Shown piece by piece: positions 49,074 through 57,299 of a stretch of 64,000 nucleotides of DNA. The position numbers and the translations under genes were made by a program. Origin of the DNA: Pseudooceanicola sp. Its GTDB lineage: Bacteria; Pseudomonadota; Alphaproteobacteria; Rhodobacterales; Rhodobacteraceae. Position 1 is the first letter of the stretch, and each line of letters starts with the position of its first letter. The DNA is taken from positions 1 through 64,000 of the forward strand of contig PAPR01000006.1 in NCBI GenBank assembly GCA_002709085.1, written 5' to 3'. The notes beneath the pieces are model-generated. The model saw only the letters and a program-made list of their open reading frames with translations, had not been told where the DNA came from and searched no databases.

Positions 49074-49874
49074 ATGTCCTTTTCCATCGCCGGCAAGACC
49101 GCCATCGTGACCGGGGCGGCCAACGGCATCGGCCTCGCCATCGGAAAGCACTTTGCCGATCGCGGCGCGAATGTGATGTTTGCCGATCAGGATGAAGACG
49201 CCCTGATCAAAGAGCTGGGCGAAAACCCCGAAGCCGAGAACATCCGCTACTTCGCCGGCGACCTGCGCCAAAAGCTGTCAATTGCCAACCTGTTGTCCGC
49301 CACCATTGATTCATTTGATCGCGTCGACATCCTGGTCAACGGATCGCGCCAGGTCGTGGCCTCCGACCCCCTCAACCCCGATGACGATGCGATGGAGACG
49401 TTGCTTCAGCAGAACCTTATGACCGCGCTTCGCTTGAGCCAGATCATCGCGAAGCGGATGATCAAACAGTCCGAAGGTCAGACCGGCGGCGCGGCGGGCT
49501 CCATCGTCAACTTGTCCTCTATTGCCGCGCGTCGCACCCATCCGGACCTGATGGCATTTTCCGTTTCGACTGCGGCGCTGGATCAGATGACCCGGTCGCT
49601 GGCACTGGCGCTGGCCCCGCACCGGATCCGGGTGAACGCGCTAGCCTTTGGCTCCGTGATGAGCGCGAGCCTGAGAACGACGCTCAAGGATAACAGCAAG
49701 TACCGCGACGACATCGAAGAGCATACGCCCCTCAACCGCATCGCCGCACCGGGTGAGCTGGCCGAGGCGGCGCAATACCTCGCCTGCGACGCCTCCGGCT
49801 TCATGACAGGACAGGTGTTGACTGTCGACGGCGGTCGCACGCTGCTGGACCCCGTCGCGGCCCCGGCCCACTAG
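49074..49874 (+). CDS. SDR-family oxidoreductase
   Basis: GKTAIVTGAANGIGLAIGKHFADRGANVMFADQD...GQVLTVDGGRTLLDP. No Tyr-xxx-Lys at the usual place (AFSVSTAALDQMTRSL). Confidence 0.88.
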   Translation: MSFSIAGKTAIVTGAANGIGLAIGKHFADRGANVMFADQDEDALIKELGENPEAENIRYFAGDLRQKLSIANLLSATIDSFDRVDILVNGSRQVVASDPLNPDDDAMETLLQQNLMTALRLSQIIAKRMIKQSEGQTGGAAGSIVNLSSIAARRTHPDLMAFSVSTAALDQMTRSLALALAPHRIRVNALAFGSVMSASLRTTLKDNSKYRDDIEEHTPLNRIAAPGELAEAAQYLACDASGFMTGQVLTVDGGRTLLDPVAAPAH

Positions 49875-49941
49875 GGGCGCGGGTTACCCTGCGACGGGAT
49901 GCGCCTTTGCCCTGTGTGCGATGCTCCGGTAGGTTCGGGCT

Positions 49942-49974
49942 GCCTCCGGCGGGAGTATTTTCAACAAGGTGAAG
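49942..49974 (+). repeat. Dispersed repeat copy abutting hemF
   Basis: GCCTCCGGCGGGAGTATTTTCAACAAGGTGAAG; compare 16780-16812 on the minus strand. Confidence 0.7.
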
Positions 49975-49983
49975 GAGCGCGTC

Positions 49984-50877
49984 ATGGCCGATCAGATGGA
50001 GCGCCAGAAGGCTCTGGCCTCAACTTGGTTCCGGTCCCTGCGGGACGAGATCGTCGCAGCCTTTGAAGGGTTGGAAGACGGACAGAGGCAAGGGTCGGTG
50101 GCAGATCGCCCCCCCGGACGGTTCGAGGTCACGCAGACCCGGCGGGATGCGCCAGATGGCGGCGAGGCCGGCGGCGGATTGATGAGCGTCATGCGCGATG
50201 GGCGTGTGTTCGAAAAGGTGGGTGTCAACGTCTCGACCGTCTTCGGCACCCTGGGCGACGAGGCGCAGGCCGCGATGGCCGCGCGAAAGGGTCTGCCGGG
50301 GATGGTGGATGACCCGAGGTTCTGGGCCAGCGGCATCAGCCTCGTGGCCCATATGCAGAACCCGCATTGCCCGGCCGTGCACATGAACACCCGCATGTTC
50401 TGGACACCGCACGGTTGGTGGTTTGGCGGGGGTTCCGATCTGAACCCTTGCATCGAATACGCCGAGGATACCGCGCATTTTCACGACGTCCAAAAAACCC
50501 ATTGCGAGCCGCATGGGGCGGGAGAGTACGAGCGACTGAAGGCCTGGGCCGATGCGTATTTCTATATCCCGCACCGTGGTCGCGCACGTGGCGTTGGCGG
50601 GATTTTCCTCGATGACCACTGCACAGGCGATTGGGAGGCGGATTTTGCCTTCATTCAGGACATTGGCCGTGCTTTTCTGCCTGCCTATCAGCCGCTGGTC
50701 GAGGCGCGACGGGATCAATCATGGGGAGAACCTGAGAAGGACATCCAGTTGATCCACCGCGGACTCTATGCCGAATACAATCTGGTCTATGATCGTGGGA
50801 CTAAATTCGGTCTGTCCACCGGGCATGATGCCAATGCGGTCCTGATGAGCCTACCACCAATGGCGAAATGGGTCTGA
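49984..50877 (+). CDS. hemF: Oxygen-dependent coproporphyrinogen-III oxidase
   Basis: GVNVSTVFGTL...PAVHMNTRMFWTPHGWWFGGGSDLNPC...GVGGIFLDD...EYNLVYDRGTKFGLSTGHDANAVLMSLPP. Confidence 0.96.
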   Translation: MADQMERQKALASTWFRSLRDEIVAAFEGLEDGQRQGSVADRPPGRFEVTQTRRDAPDGGEAGGGLMSVMRDGRVFEKVGVNVSTVFGTLGDEAQAAMAARKGLPGMVDDPRFWASGISLVAHMQNPHCPAVHMNTRMFWTPHGWWFGGGSDLNPCIEYAEDTAHFHDVQKTHCEPHGAGEYERLKAWADAYFYIPHRGRARGVGGIFLDDHCTGDWEADFAFIQDIGRAFLPAYQPLVEARRDQSWGEPEKDIQLIHRGLYAEYNLVYDRGTKFGLSTGHDANAVLMSLPPMAKWV

Positions 50878-50888
50878 CGCCGCAAGCC

Positions 50889-50920
50889 AAGGCCAGGGTC
50901 AGACAAGGCCAGGGTCAGAC
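50889..50920. repeat. Perfect 16-bp tandem duplication
   Basis: AAGGCCAGGGTCAGAC x2, covering the stop codon of the sensor kinase. Confidence 0.85.
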
Positions 50921-52639
50921 GTTAACGACGCCTTTCCGGCTCAGCGCGATATCGACGCGCAGCTCGTGGGTCTCATCATCCTCAGTCACTTCGGGCTTTG
51001 TGCCAAGCTGCGAAGCGAAGGCATCTATCAACTGACGCCCAAGACCCGAACCCTTGAGCGGTATCTCTTCTTCGTCCAGCGGGGCGCCCTTTGAATTGGC
51101 GACGGAGAAGCGGCAGGTATTCTCACCCGTCTTCAGCAGGGCAATGTGGATCCACGGTTTATCCCGGCCCGGCTGGCGGCCGAAGTATTTGATCGCGTTG
51201 GTCACTGATTCCGTGGCCAGGAGGGAGAGCGGCACAGCCTGATCCGGCGACAGAATGACCTCTTCGACCTCAACGGTGACATCGGCGGCAGCGTCGGCGG
51301 GCATGGCGCTTTTCACCACCTGATCGAGAATATCCTCCAACAGACCATCCGCGCGCAAATTGGCCAGTCGCGCAGTGTGATAGAGATTGGAATGTACGGT
51401 GGCGAGGCCCAGCACTCGGTCGTGGATCCGGCGCAGCGTGGATTTGGTCAGCAGGTCCTTGGAAATCCGGACCTCCATATTGATGATCGACGCGATAAGC
51501 TGAAGGTTGTTCTTGACGCGGTGATGGACCTCTTTCAACAGCACGTTCTTTTCGTGAAGATTATTTTCCAGCTCTGCAGTGTCGCGGGTGATCCTTTCGA
51601 CCATGTTGTCGAAGGTTTCCTCGATCTGCACCAGTTCGCGTGGGGCGCGGCCCGCGACGAGGATGCCGGGTTCCTGATGGCTGTAGGTCGCCCCGAAGCG
51701 GCGCATCTTGTGACGCAGCATCCGGACGTGGCGAATGACCAGCCGGTGCACCGCGATATAGGCCACAACGAGCGAAACCACCCACATCAAGAGGGGGAAG
51801 GCCATGGCCGAGCGATTGATGAAGCCCGAATTTCCCATGCCAGCTTCCGCCGGCCATACCGAGACCGCAAAGACCACGCCCGGCACGATCGGTGTGATCG
51901 AATAGACCCGTGTCGTGCCGGATTTATCCACAGCGCGAAAGGAGCTGAACTGCCGGTAAAGCTGGGAGTTCAGATCGCGGAATGCGGGCAATCGCTGAGC
52001 AGCCTCCTCGACATCGCCGCGTGCGAGCAGCACTTCGCCCCGCGTGTTGATGGTAATCAGATCGACGGGCCGGGTGGGTCCGGCGAAATCCGGATCGAAG
52101 CGCGCGTTCGAGCGTGGCAGCGACAGGGTCACAAGCCCCAGGTACCGCCCATCCTCGTAGACCGGATGTGCAATGATCATAACCGGCTGACCACTGATCC
52201 GGCCCATGTCGGTCGCGTTCATCAGCGGTCGCGGTTCCTGTTGAAAATCCTTGAAGGTCTGGGTCTGACGCGCATCGATCGGCATATTCCGCGAGTTGCA
52301 GCGCGAGATACCGTCGTCCTCGATATAGGCGGCGAGCGAAAAGGCAGGATGCGACCGGATGAAGCCTTCCATCAGGGCCGAACAGGTGAACTTGTTCGTC
52401 CGCATGGCGACGAGCGCGCCGCCAAGCACGCGGGCCGAGGCAAAGCCTTCGTGAATAAGGTCGCTTTGGCGTTCGGTGGCGGAAACCGTCTGACCGAGAT
52501 AGGCCGAGCGCGTCAATGCCTCGGCCTTCTCAACGACGGAACCGGTCTGGAGCAGTGAGATCAAGCCGATAGGTAGCAGGGCGATGGAAAGCATCGCGAC
52601 GACCCGGATGCCAAGTCGATCAGTTATCGGAGACTTCAC
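50915..52639 (-). CDS. Sensor histidine kinase (HisKA_2/HWE-like) of the general stress response locus
   Basis: N-terminal sensor region with TMs; KNVLLKEVHHRVKNNLQLIASIINMEVR; ESVTNAIKYFGRQPG; operonic with ecfG. Confidence 0.9.
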   Translation of the reverse strand: MKSPITDRLGIRVVAMLSIALLPIGLISLLQTGSVVEKAEALTRSAYLGQTVSATERQSDLIHEGFASARVLGGALVAMRTNKFTCSALMEGFIRSHPAFSLAAYIEDDGISRCNSRNMPIDARQTQTFKDFQQEPRPLMNATDMGRISGQPVMIIAHPVYEDGRYLGLVTLSLPRSNARFDPDFAGPTRPVDLITINTRGEVLLARGDVEEAAQRLPAFRDLNSQLYRQFSSFRAVDKSGTTRVYSITPIVPGVVFAVSVWPAEAGMGNSGFINRSAMAFPLLMWVVSLVVAYIAVHRLVIRHVRMLRHKMRRFGATYSHQEPGILVAGRAPRELVQIEETFDNMVERITRDTAELENNLHEKNVLLKEVHHRVKNNLQLIASIINMEVRISKDLLTKSTLRRIHDRVLGLATVHSNLYHTARLANLRADGLLEDILDQVVKSAMPADAAADVTVEVEEVILSPDQAVPLSLLATESVTNAIKYFGRQPGRDKPWIHIALLKTGENTCRFSVANSKGAPLDEEEIPLKGSGLGRQLIDAFASQLGTKPEVTEDDETHELRVDIALSRKGVVNV

Positions 52640-52652
52640 CGAAACCGCCCCG

Positions 52653-53207
52653 TTACATGGATTTCATCTGAGTCGCTGACATCACGGCCATGGTGGATTG
52701 ATCCGTCAATTCCATAGCGCCATCTTCATCCATGTTCAGCAGTTCACTCAGCTTTGCGCGACCCCTATTGGCCCGGCTCTTGATCGTGCCGACCGCGCAA
52801 TCGCACATGTCGGCTGCCTCCTCATAGGAGAAACCGGACGCCCCGACCAGCAGCAATGCTTCGCGTTGTTCATCTGGCAGTGTCGCGAAGGCTTTTTCGA
52901 AGTCCTTCATCGCCAAACGCCCATCGTGATCAGGCTTGGTCGCCAAATTTGCCGAGAATACGCCATCGACGTCCGCCACCTCACGACCGGCGCGACGGCG
53001 TGCTGAATAGAACGTATTGCGCAGGATCGTGAAGAGCCAGGCGCGCAGGTTGGTGCCGACCTTGAATTTTTCGATGTTGGTCCAGGCCTTAACGATTGTG
53101 TCCTGGACGAGATCGTCCGCCTGAGCGGAGTTTCTGCACAAACTCATTGCGAAGGCACGAAGCGAGGGCAGGTGGTCCACAAGTTCGTCGCGGGGATTTG
53201 TGCTCAT
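52653..53207 (-). CDS. ecfG: EcfG-type general stress sigma factor
   Basis: DHLPSLRAFAMSLCRNSAQADDLVQDTIVKAWTNIEKFKVGTNLRAWLFTILRNTFYSARRRAGREV; located with nepR/phyR. Confidence 0.93.
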   Translation of the reverse strand: MSTNPRDELVDHLPSLRAFAMSLCRNSAQADDLVQDTIVKAWTNIEKFKVGTNLRAWLFTILRNTFYSARRRAGREVADVDGVFSANLATKPDHDGRLAMKDFEKAFATLPDEQREALLLVGASGFSYEEAADMCDCAVGTIKSRANRGRAKLSELLNMDEDGAMELTDQSTMAVMSATQMKSM

Positions 53208-53359
53208 TGATGGGTCTCGCCTTCACCCTGCTCTTTCAACTGCGCCAGCAGCATCTTGAAGCGGTCGGGCAGATCCTCCTCCACCTTTTGTTGGTAAACA
53301 CGTTTAAGGTTCTCGTCTATCTGCCTTAATACGTGCTCGTTTTCACTGTCATGCGCCAT
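53204..53359 (-). CDS. nepR: NepR anti-sigma factor
   Basis: MAHDSENEHVLRQIDENLKRVYQQKVEEDLPDRFKMLLAQLKEQGEGETHQ, 51 aa; 4-bp overlap with ecfG; track shows an over-extended ORF. Confidence 0.9.
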   Translation of the reverse strand: MAHDSENEHVLRQIDENLKRVYQQKVEEDLPDRFKMLLAQLKEQGEGETHQ

Positions 53360-53399
53360 GGGCCCTACTGTCTTTTTACCAAACTTTCGTACATTTCCG

Positions 53400-53432
53400 G
53401 GAACCCAACGCTTCCCGCCAGCGTTAAGTTCC
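53400..53432. promoter_or_regulatory. Interleaved divergent sigma-EcfG promoters
   Basis: + strand GGAAC-N17-CGTT (53400-53425); - strand GGAAC-N17-CGTT (53432-53407). Confidence 0.8.
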
Positions 53433-53460
53433 CAGAAAAGGCAAAAAGGTAAGCAAAAAA

Positions 53461-54273
53461 ATGAACCAAACGGTGGGGTCCGAAGACTTTTCAATGAACG
53501 TGGCGATGGAACTGCCATACCTTCGCCGCTATGCCCGCGCCCTGACAGGCAGTCAGACCTCGGGTGACAATTACGCAGCAGCCACTCTGGAGGCGATCCT
53601 GGAGGATCCGGGCCTCGTGGACCGCAACAAATCGACACGCGTTGCGCTGTTCGGGGCTTTTCATGCCATCTGGAACAGCTCCGGCGCGCCCGTCGCGTCC
53701 GAAGAGGAAGGTATCGCCGCAAAGGCGCAGGATCACCTCAGCCGTCTCACACCGAACACGCGCGAGGCGCTTTTGTTGTCCACGATCGAGGAATTTTCGT
53801 TCGAACAAGTGGCGACGATCATGAAGGTCGGCGCGGCCGAGGCCGAAGAAATGGTGCGGATTGCCCAGCGCGAGCTGGCCGAAAGCGTAACCGGCCGTGT
53901 CATGGTGATCGAGGATGAGGCCATCATCGCGATGGACCTGCAATCCATCGTGACCGAGATGGGGCATACGGTCACCGGCGTCGCACGGACGCGCGATGAG
54001 GCTGTCGCACTTGGCAAGGCCGAACGGCCGGACCTGATTTTCGCGGATATCCAATTGGCCGACAACTCCTCGGGTATTGATGCCGTGAACGATCTGCTCG
54101 ATGCTCTCGGCGATGTGCCGGTGATCTTTATCACCGCCTATCCGGAACGCCTGCTGACCGGCGAAAAGGCCGAACCGGCGTTCCTCATCACCAAGCCCTA
54201 TTCGGAAGAGCAGGTGCGCCTTGCCGCAAGCCAGGCGATGTTCTTCTCGTCGACGGAAACCCTTCGTCACTGA
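53461..54273 (+). CDS. phyR: Response regulator with N-terminal sigma-like domain (PhyR)
   Basis: Sigma-like N-terminus LPYLRRYARALTGSQTSGDNYAAATLEAIL...; receiver MVIEDEAIIAMDLQSIVTEMGHTVTGVARTRDEAVALGKAERPDLIFADIQLADNSSGIDAVNDLL. Confidence 0.95.
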   Translation: MNQTVGSEDFSMNVAMELPYLRRYARALTGSQTSGDNYAAATLEAILEDPGLVDRNKSTRVALFGAFHAIWNSSGAPVASEEEGIAAKAQDHLSRLTPNTREALLLSTIEEFSFEQVATIMKVGAAEAEEMVRIAQRELAESVTGRVMVIEDEAIIAMDLQSIVTEMGHTVTGVARTRDEAVALGKAERPDLIFADIQLADNSSGIDAVNDLLDALGDVPVIFITAYPERLLTGEKAEPAFLITKPYSEEQVRLAASQAMFFSSTETLRH

Positions 54274-54290
54274 TGTGATCAAGGCTCCAT

Positions 54291-54319
54291 AAAGGGCGGT
54301 CCGGTTCGGGCCGCCCTTT
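54291..54319 (+). terminator. Intrinsic terminator downstream of phyR
   Basis: AAAGGGCGGtccggttcggGCCGCCCTTT. Confidence 0.85.
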
Positions 54320-54368
54320 GTCTTTCGCTCGTCTCCATGTGAATTTGCACATCCTTATCTCTCACGCC

Positions 54369-54539
54369 TCAGGGCGAACGCCCTTTGACGACCCGCATCA
54401 CCATCGCGATGATAAAAAGTACGATAAAGATGACGAACAGGATCTGCGCCACCCCGGCAGAGGCGCTGGCGATCCCGCCGAACCCGAACACGGCGGCAAT
54501 GATCGCGATTATGAAGAATGTGACAGCCCAATAAAGCAT
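54369..54539 (-). CDS. DUF1328-family small membrane protein
   Basis: [56 protein letters not shown]. Confidence 0.88.
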   Translation of the reverse strand: MLYWAVTFFIIAIIAAVFGFGGIASASAGVAQILFVIFIVLFIIAMVMRVVKGRSP

Positions 54540-54590
54540 TGGATTTCCTTTCAAAATTTTTCGTTTGGCGACATCGCCCGTTGATTGACA

Positions 54591-54616
54591 AACAATCGTT
54601 AGAGGGAGTCGGTTCC
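54591..54616 (-). promoter_or_regulatory. EcfG-like promoter for the DUF1328 gene
   Basis: Minus strand GGAAC-N17-TGTT (one mismatch in the -10), about 50 nt before the ATG. Confidence 0.45.
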
Positions 54617-54686
54617 CATAACGGGCCGCACGAGCAGGTTCTCCGCGCGCCGATTGGCGGGGTGCGGAAAAAACATTCAACGTCCG

Positions 54687-54711
54687 GGAACCCGATCCGA
54701 CCACGCGCGTT
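54687..54711 (+). promoter_or_regulatory. EcfG-type promoter with no ORF directly downstream
   Basis: GGAAC-CCGATCCGACCACGCG(16)-CGTT. Confidence 0.6.
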
Positions 54712-54717
54712 AACAAA

Positions 54718-54800
54718 ACAGACGCCGCCAAGCGTCTGTCCCTCAAAGACTGGCGGGGGAAAACCCCATTTGCCTCCCCTGCCAGTCTTCACTTCCGCAT
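54718..54800 (+). ncRNA. Candidate stress-induced small RNA (two stem-loops); 3' end approximate
   Basis: ACAGACGC-cgccaa-GCGTCTGT then AAGACTGGCGGGGG-aaaaccccatttgcct-CCCCTGCCAGTCTT (14 bp, one G-U), beginning about 7 nt after the -10 element. Confidence 0.45.
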
Positions 54801-54893
54801 TTTCACCGCCTGAGACTTTGTGTTCGTCACGCAGGCTTTGCGCTGTCGGCTAGTCCTCTGCCTCCCGCCGCGCTGGCAAACCATCGCCGGACA

Positions 54894-54918
54894 GGAACCA
54901 TTGCGTTGCATGGGCGTT
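54894..54918 (+). promoter_or_regulatory. EcfG-type promoter for the PLDc_N small protein
   Basis: GGAAC-CATTGCGTTGCATGGG(16)-CGTT, 38 nt before ATG 54957. Confidence 0.7.
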
Positions 54919-54956
54919 GACACTTCATTCAGACAGGACAGCTACGGAGAGTCACG

Positions 54957-55148
54957 ATGTTGGAAATTTCAGGAATTGGCGGCCTAATCATTCTCGCCCT
55001 GGATATCTGGGCGATCGTGTCGATCATCGGATCGAGCGCTTCAACCGGAAAGAAAGTTCTGTGGGTCCTGCTGGTCCTGATCCTGCCGATCCTCGGCTTC
55101 ATTATCTGGCTGTTCGCTGGCCCCCGCAGTGGGACACGCGTCGCCTGA
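54957..55148 (+). CDS. PLDc_N-domain small membrane protein
   Basis: MLEISGIGGLIILALDIWAIVSIIGSSASTGKKVLWVLLVLILPILGFIIWLFAGPRSGTRVA. Confidence 0.85.
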   Translation: MLEISGIGGLIILALDIWAIVSIIGSSASTGKKVLWVLLVLILPILGFIIWLFAGPRSGTRVA

Positions 55149-55191
55149 TCGCACTCCAGACGGGCTATATGATGTAAACGCTGATCGCATG

Positions 55192-55225
55192 ACCCCGCCC
55201 CCGCACCCCCGGAGGGCGGGGTTTT
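55192..55225 (+). terminator. Intrinsic terminator
   Basis: ACCCCGCCCccgcacccccggaGGGCGGGGTTTT. Confidence 0.85.
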
Positions 55226-55295
55226 GCATCATAAATGAGGCGGCGCACTTGCCCCTAACTTTCAACCCGTTACGCTGTGCCTTCATAAAATTGGA

Positions 55296-56150
55296 GTGCC
55301 GGTGACTTTCGAAGGTGCGAAGCAGGTGGGCGGCGGTGTCCTGAAAGATATCGCGGATAAGAATCTTGGCCTTGTGGCGGCGGGCGTCGCTTTTTATTCG
55401 ATGCTGGCGCTCTTTCCCGGCATTGCCGCCACCATTGCGATCTGGGGATTGCTGTCAGACCCCCAGGTCCTGATCGATCAGCTCCGGGTGATCGAGACCA
55501 TCCTGCCAGCCGAAGTGTATCGCCTTGTTGCCAACCAGATTCAGGCGCTGTCCAAGACCAGCGGAGACACCCTGGGCTGGGCCAGTATCCTGTCGACATT
55601 CCTCGCGATCTGGTCTGCCCGCTCTGGCGTGGCCGCTTTGATGTTGGGGTTGAACACGATCCACGGGCGACGCAACCGGGGCAGTCTGCGTCACTACCTT
55701 ATTTCCATCGTTCTCACCCTCACCTTGCTGGGGGTGTCGATGGTCACGCTGTCGGCCGTCGTCGTTGTCCCGATCGTCTTTGCCATTGTGCCGTTCGAAT
55801 ATGCGACCGGTCTCTTCATCGAAGGGTTCCGGTGGGCGGCGGCGATCTTCGTACTATTGGCCGGACTGGCGGTGATTTATCGCTTTGGCCCGAATAACAA
55901 GGGCGAGAGAATGAAATGGGTCACAACCGGCGCGGTGCTGGCGGTGGGGCTATGGGCCTTCGCCTCCTATCTCTTCTCGCTCTACCTGTCGAATTTCGGG
56001 TTATACAACCGCGTTTATGGCTCCATCGGGGCGGCGATCGCCATGCTGGTCTGGCTCTATATCAGCGCGTTCCTGATCCTGCTTGGTGCAGAACTGAACC
56101 TGCAATTGTCCGCACGCCGCGCCCTGAGGGAGGCGGTCGCAGGGCATTGA
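55296..56150 (+). CDS. YihY/BrkB-family membrane protein
   Basis: GVAFYSMLALFPGIAATIAIWGLLSDPQVLIDQL...YRFGPNNKGERMKWVTTGAVLAVGLWAFASYLFSLYLSNFGLYNRVYGSIGAAIAMLVWLYISAFLILLGAELN. Confidence 0.93.
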   Translation: MPVTFEGAKQVGGGVLKDIADKNLGLVAAGVAFYSMLALFPGIAATIAIWGLLSDPQVLIDQLRVIETILPAEVYRLVANQIQALSKTSGDTLGWASILSTFLAIWSARSGVAALMLGLNTIHGRRNRGSLRHYLISIVLTLTLLGVSMVTLSAVVVVPIVFAIVPFEYATGLFIEGFRWAAAIFVLLAGLAVIYRFGPNNKGERMKWVTTGAVLAVGLWAFASYLFSLYLSNFGLYNRVYGSIGAAIAMLVWLYISAFLILLGAELNLQLSARRALREAVAGH

Positions 56151-56178
56151 ACACGTCGCCCCGTCCTCTTTTCAATAG

Positions 56179-57207
56179 TTACCCGCGGACCGCGTCGATC
56201 ATCCGCTGGACGTTGTCAGGGTCAGCGTCGGGCGTGATACCATGCCCGAGGTTGAAGATATGCGGCCTCTTGCCGAGGGCCTGTACAATCGCGCGCGTCT
56301 CATCGACCAGTGCCTGCCCCCCGGTCACCATATGCCTTGAGGCAAGATTGCCCTGAACGCAGCCGTCGACCTGAACGTGATCCGCCGCCCATTGCGCCGA
56401 CACAGAATTATCAATCGCCACGCAATCCGCGCCGGTCGCCTTGGCAAAACCGACGTAACGATTCCCCGCCTCTCGCGGAAAGGCGATGACGGGAACGCCG
56501 GGGTGCCGCGCCTTCATCGCCGTGATGATCTTTTGTGCGGGCTTCAACGCGAAATCGCCGAAATCCTGACCCTTCAGCGATCCGGCCCAGCTATCAAAGA
56601 GTTTCACCACCTCGGCGCCCGCCTCAATCTGGCGGGAGAGGTATTCGATCGTGCCTTCGGTCAACAGGTCGATAAGGGCGGAAAACACGGCGCGGTTTTC
56701 GTCTTTCAGCGCATGGGCGGGGCCCTGATCCGGCGTGCCACGCCCAGCCACCATATAGGTCGCGACGGTCCAGGGCGCGCCGGCGAAGCCGATCAGCGTC
56801 GTCTCTTTGGGCAATTCCTGTTTCAGAATGCGGATGGTGTCGTAAATCGGCGACAGAACCTCATGCACATCGCTTGAGGGTTTCAACGCATCGAAATCCG
56901 CCTGCGAGGTGACAGTGGACAGGCGCGGACCTTCGCCGGTCACGAACCAAAGGTCCGCGCCGAGAGCCTGAGGCAACAGCAGGATATCCGCGAACAGGAT
57001 CGCGCCGTCAAATCCATAGCGCCGGATCGGTTGCAAGGTGACCTCGGCGGCCAGCTCCGGATTGTAGCACAGCGACAGGAAATCCCCGGCCTTGGCGCGC
57101 GTTGCCCGGTATTCCGGCAGGTAGCGCCCCGCCTGTCGCATCATCCAGATGGGTGGGGTGGGCTGCACCTCGCCGCGCAGGGCCTTCAGGATCGTCTTGT
57201 CTGTCAT
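56179..57207 (-). CDS. hemE: Uroporphyrinogen decarboxylase
   Basis: [66 protein letters not shown]; start at [10 protein letters not shown]. Confidence 0.97.
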   Translation of the reverse strand: MTDKTILKALRGEVQPTPPIWMMRQAGRYLPEYRATRAKAGDFLSLCYNPELAAEVTLQPIRRYGFDGAILFADILLLPQALGADLWFVTGEGPRLSTVTSQADFDALKPSSDVHEVLSPIYDTIRILKQELPKETTLIGFAGAPWTVATYMVAGRGTPDQGPAHALKDENRAVFSALIDLLTEGTIEYLSRQIEAGAEVVKLFDSWAGSLKGQDFGDFALKPAQKIITAMKARHPGVPVIAFPREAGNRYVGFAKATGADCVAIDNSVSAQWAADHVQVDGCVQGNLASRHMVTGGQALVDETRAIVQALGKRPHIFNLGHGITPDADPDNVQRMIDAVRG

Positions 57208-57299
57208 TGTGTTCTCCATCCATACGTGGTCGCCGGGTCGCGAGGCGAAGTCAAGCGGCCCCGCTTGCATGGACCAAGTGCCACGTCTAGACCAAGGAC

